From Desulfohalobiaceae bacterium (GTDB taxonomy: Bacteria > Desulfobacterota > Desulfovibrionia > Desulfovibrionales > Desulfothermaceae): a stretch of 32,452 nucleotides of DNA. A program made the translations under genes and the position numbers. Numbering within the stretch: position 1 is the stretch's first letter; each line of letters starts with the position of its first letter. The notes beneath the pieces are model-generated. The model was not told the DNA's origin, did no database searches, and saw only the letters and a list, made by a program, of their open reading frames with translations. The stretch spans positions 1 to 32,452 of the forward strand of contig JAIPEP010000012.1 of the NCBI GenBank assembly GCA_021737085.1, read 5' to 3'. Shown here piece by piece: positions 30,608-32,452 of the stretch.

Positions 30608-32062
30608 TTAGCCGGCGGCAGAGGAATGGTACCTTTCCTGCAGATCCCGGAGACGGGAGAGAATCTCCTCCCGCTCCCGCCGCAGGCCCCGGCTCAGATG
30701 CCTGTGGGTGGAAAAGAGGGTGCGCACCAGGATCTTGTCCCTGTAGCGCATGATCCGTCTGCGGTAGCGGAGACAGGCGAATCCCGTCCAGAGCAGGGCT
30801 ACGAGGTAGGCTATGAGCAGAAGCGGGCTTTGCAGGAGGAAATGCCAGAATACCGCGGCATAGAAGAAATAGGCCAGGGAGAAGAAACCGATGCCCAGAG
30901 CGAAGGCCGCGAATCCGCGAATGGCCTCTTCGCGGAAAAGCCGCGAGCTGAAGAGGGTCGCCAGGTAGGGGGGAAGGTTGTGCACGAAGCCGACAAGAGC
31001 AAAGGGGGCCATCAAGACGGCGTACAAGGTCATGCGCAGGCGCATGAGACGTTCCTGCACCGGCCTGTCGAAGCTGTCTCCCAGATCCTCTCTCAGCCTG
31101 TATTGGGCCAGGTGGGACTTGTAGCGCTCCACGGCAGCGCTCAGATCATCGATGACTCCGGGCTCTTCCTCGGCAGCCCAGGCGAGCAAGTCCCCCATGT
31201 GCTGTTGCCCTCGCAAAACGGTATGCAGATCCTTTCGGACCCCGGCTTCCTCCGGACGAAACCACTGCTGCAGCCTGCTCCAGGTCCTCTGCAGCGCTTT
31301 TCGCCACTGGCCCGAGGCGACCGCCTTCTCCCCGGAATGAGTGGCAGGCCCCATCTCGCCGTCCCAGCGAACCATGCGGCTCAAGTCCCCAACCAATTGG
31401 CTCACCCGCATATCCTCGATATGCAGCGCCTGCCTTCTTAAAGCCTGCTGCACATCTCCGGTCAGGTCCTTAACCGCTCTGTCCGGGTTTTCCAGGTGCT
31501 TCGCCGCATAATCGGTAATAGCCAGGGGCTGATCAAAACAAAGAAATACCGAGGTCAAAAAGAGCTCCCTGCTCTCGAAGTTGACGCCCACCGGGACGAG
31601 ACGCAGGCCCAGGCGGTATCCGTTGCGCGCCTCCGCCTCCAGGGCTATCCTGGCCACTCCGGTGCGTATCTCCGCGATCTGTCTGCGGGGGGAGTTGCGG
31701 CCCTCGGGAAATATCCCCAGGCAGCCCCCGTTCTCCAGAACCTGGTAGGCGCACTGGAAAGTGTCCACATTGCCGGATGAGTCTCCGGGCTGTCCAGCCC
31801 GGTAAACGGGAATGACCCCCAGGCCGCGGAAAATGGCCGCGACAACCGGATACCGGAAGAGCTCGCTCTTGGCCAAATAGCTTATCCTGCGTTGAACCAG
31901 CGTGCTCAATAGGATCGCGTCCAGCAGGGAGCCAGGGTGGTTGGCCGCAATGATGAGCGGGCCCTTGCGGGGTACTTTCTCCAGGCCGGTGGACTGGATG
32001 TCCACGAAGTAAAGATGTGCCACGATGCGCATCAAGTGCCGCACCACGGTATAGAGCCGCAT
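30608..32062 (-). CDS. PlsC-type glycerophospholipid acyltransferase with C-terminal membrane region
   Basis: 484 aa, twice the size of a plain PlsC. The acyltransferase part (~1-230) has N-H-P-G-S-L-L-D (41-48), a form of the His-Asp catalytic motif with one extra residue, the R-I-S-Y-L-A-K block and the acceptor-binding F-P-E-G-R-N-S (118-124). A helical linker (~230-340) follows, then at least three hydrophobic segments (~345-365 and ~385-430), and a basic tail. It probably acylates lysophosphatidate or another lysolipid at the inner membrane. AGGAGGC precedes the ATG. The stop codon sits inside a perfect GCCGGC-TTA-GCCGGC hairpin (30602-30616). Confidence 0.88.
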   Translation of the reverse strand: MRLYTVVRHLMRIVAHLYFVDIQSTGLEKVPRKGPLIIAANHPGSLLDAILLSTLVQRRISYLAKSELFRYPVVAAIFRGLGVIPVYRAGQPGDSSGNVDTFQCAYQVLENGGCLGIFPEGRNSPRRQIAEIRTGVARIALEAEARNGYRLGLRLVPVGVNFESRELFLTSVFLCFDQPLAITDYAAKHLENPDRAVKDLTGDVQQALRRQALHIEDMRVSQLVGDLSRMVRWDGEMGPATHSGEKAVASGQWRKALQRTWSRLQQWFRPEEAGVRKDLHTVLRGQQHMGDLLAWAAEEEPGVIDDLSAAVERYKSHLAQYRLREDLGDSFDRPVQERLMRLRMTLYAVLMAPFALVGFVHNLPPYLATLFSSRLFREEAIRGFAAFALGIGFFSLAYFFYAAVFWHFLLQSPLLLIAYLVALLWTGFACLRYRRRIMRYRDKILVRTLFSTHRHLSRGLRREREEILSRLRDLQERYHSSAAG

Positions 32063-32392
32063 GCCCGCCTCCTGGAGGGCTATCCTTCAGACCACGCGAA
32101 ACCTTGGACGCGTCCTGCGCCCCGCTTTCTTTCCCCGTCCTGTAGCAGTCAGCAGACTTTTTCCCGTGTCCCTCTTCAAAGAGGGCCTTGACCACATAAA
32201 ACCCCAACCGGAAGATAATCTCTCTTGCGCCCTATTGCGGAAGGAGCCGGAAAGCACCTGAAACGGTCATTCACCTTCCCCTTTGCCGCCTCCCTCCCCG
32301 ATAAACGGAAAACGTAACTATTCACCACTTCTCTGGCCTCGGCGTAATCTTCAAGGGGGCCTTTTTGAATCAATTCTCCGGAGACTCTGTTC
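32063..32392. other. Non-coding stretch before the window end
   Basis: No gene supported; a 65-codon TTG-started frame at 32176-32373 has no ribosome-binding site or family. Nothing else seen until the dispersed repeat at 32393. Confidence 0.5.
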
Positions 32393-32424
32393 GATTTTCT
32401 TCGCTCGCCACGTGGGGGAAACCC
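32393..32424. repeat. Partial second copy of the 197-bp palindrome family
   Basis: 32 bp identical except one T-to-C change to 11181-11212 inside the palindrome (starts GATTTTCTTCGCTCG, ends GTGGGGGAAACCC). A TTTTTGAA about 30 bp to its left corresponds to that at 11152, so it looks like the left arm of another element that diverges or runs out of the window. Confidence 0.7.
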
Positions 32425-32452
32425 GACCGTGAACAGGCTTCATATGGCCAAA

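Noticed and set aside
32176-32373. 65-codon TTG-started frame
   Set aside because: No Shine-Dalgarno, no recognisable domain, and it lies in a stretch with no other coding sign.
1-32452. CRISPR array or insertion sequence
   Set aside because: No evenly spaced repeats with unique spacers and no transposase gene seen; the inverted-repeat elements carry no coding sequence.

Overview
The gene content suggests a high-GC anaerobic Gram-negative bacterium, most likely a fatty-acid-oxidising sulfate reducer of the Desulfobacterota. The reasons are a tungsten-type aldehyde:ferredoxin oxidoreductase, a complete beta-oxidation set whose electrons leave through ETF and a membrane FeS/CCG oxidoreductase, and an Mla/MCE outer-membrane lipid system. 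This placement is inferred from gene content; there is no rRNA in the window.

Layout. At 1-321 is the end of an S24 (LexA/CI-like) repressor-protease. At 381-3286 (minus) an aldehyde ferredoxin oxidoreductase gene overlaps by 4 nt a class II aldolase-like gene with a degenerate second half-domain and a Cys cluster. At 3.5-4.6 kb is an AT-rich island with a 52-aa membrane protein, an unknown 109-aa protein and the tail of a dead Nudix gene. At 4.6-8.5 kb (minus) is an Mla-type phospholipid ABC operon: STAS-MlaE, MlaF, MlaD and a lipoprotein. An Old Yellow Enzyme-type reductase follows at 8.8-9.9 kb, then a Phd/VapC toxin-antitoxin pair with a repeated operator, tRNA-Asn with its own promoter and terminator, a 197-bp imperfect palindrome, and a thiolase with an unusual N-terminal insertion.

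The core of the window is fatty-acid oxidation. One minus-strand operon (20.2 to 13.6 kb) encodes a TetR regulator, an acyl-CoA dehydrogenase, a membrane ETF:quinone-type oxidoreductase, EtfB and EtfA. A second (28.5 to 24.7 kb) encodes a hydroxyacyl-CoA dehydrogenase/enoyl-CoA hydratase fusion and a thiolase. Each starts from a TTGACA promoter with a 17-bp spacer, followed at once by a perfect palindrome built on TGAATGAATATTCATTCA, the type of site bound by the Bacillus fatty-acid regulator FadR. Each ends at a hairpin next to a copy of the same ~230-bp inverted-repeat element. Together they form a small two-operon regulon passing electrons from acyl-CoA through ETF to the membrane quinone pool.

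Between the two operons is a four-gene island (20.4-24.2 kb): a GT4 glycosyltransferase, a methyltransferase, an alpha/alpha-barrel protein and, convergent and overlapping at its 3' end, a second methyltransferase. Its substrate is unknown. The right end carries a DHH phosphoesterase, CsaA and a long PlsC-type acyltransferase with a C-terminal membrane region. Several intergenic regions contain degenerate 7-bp tandem repeats whose sequence differs from locus to locus.
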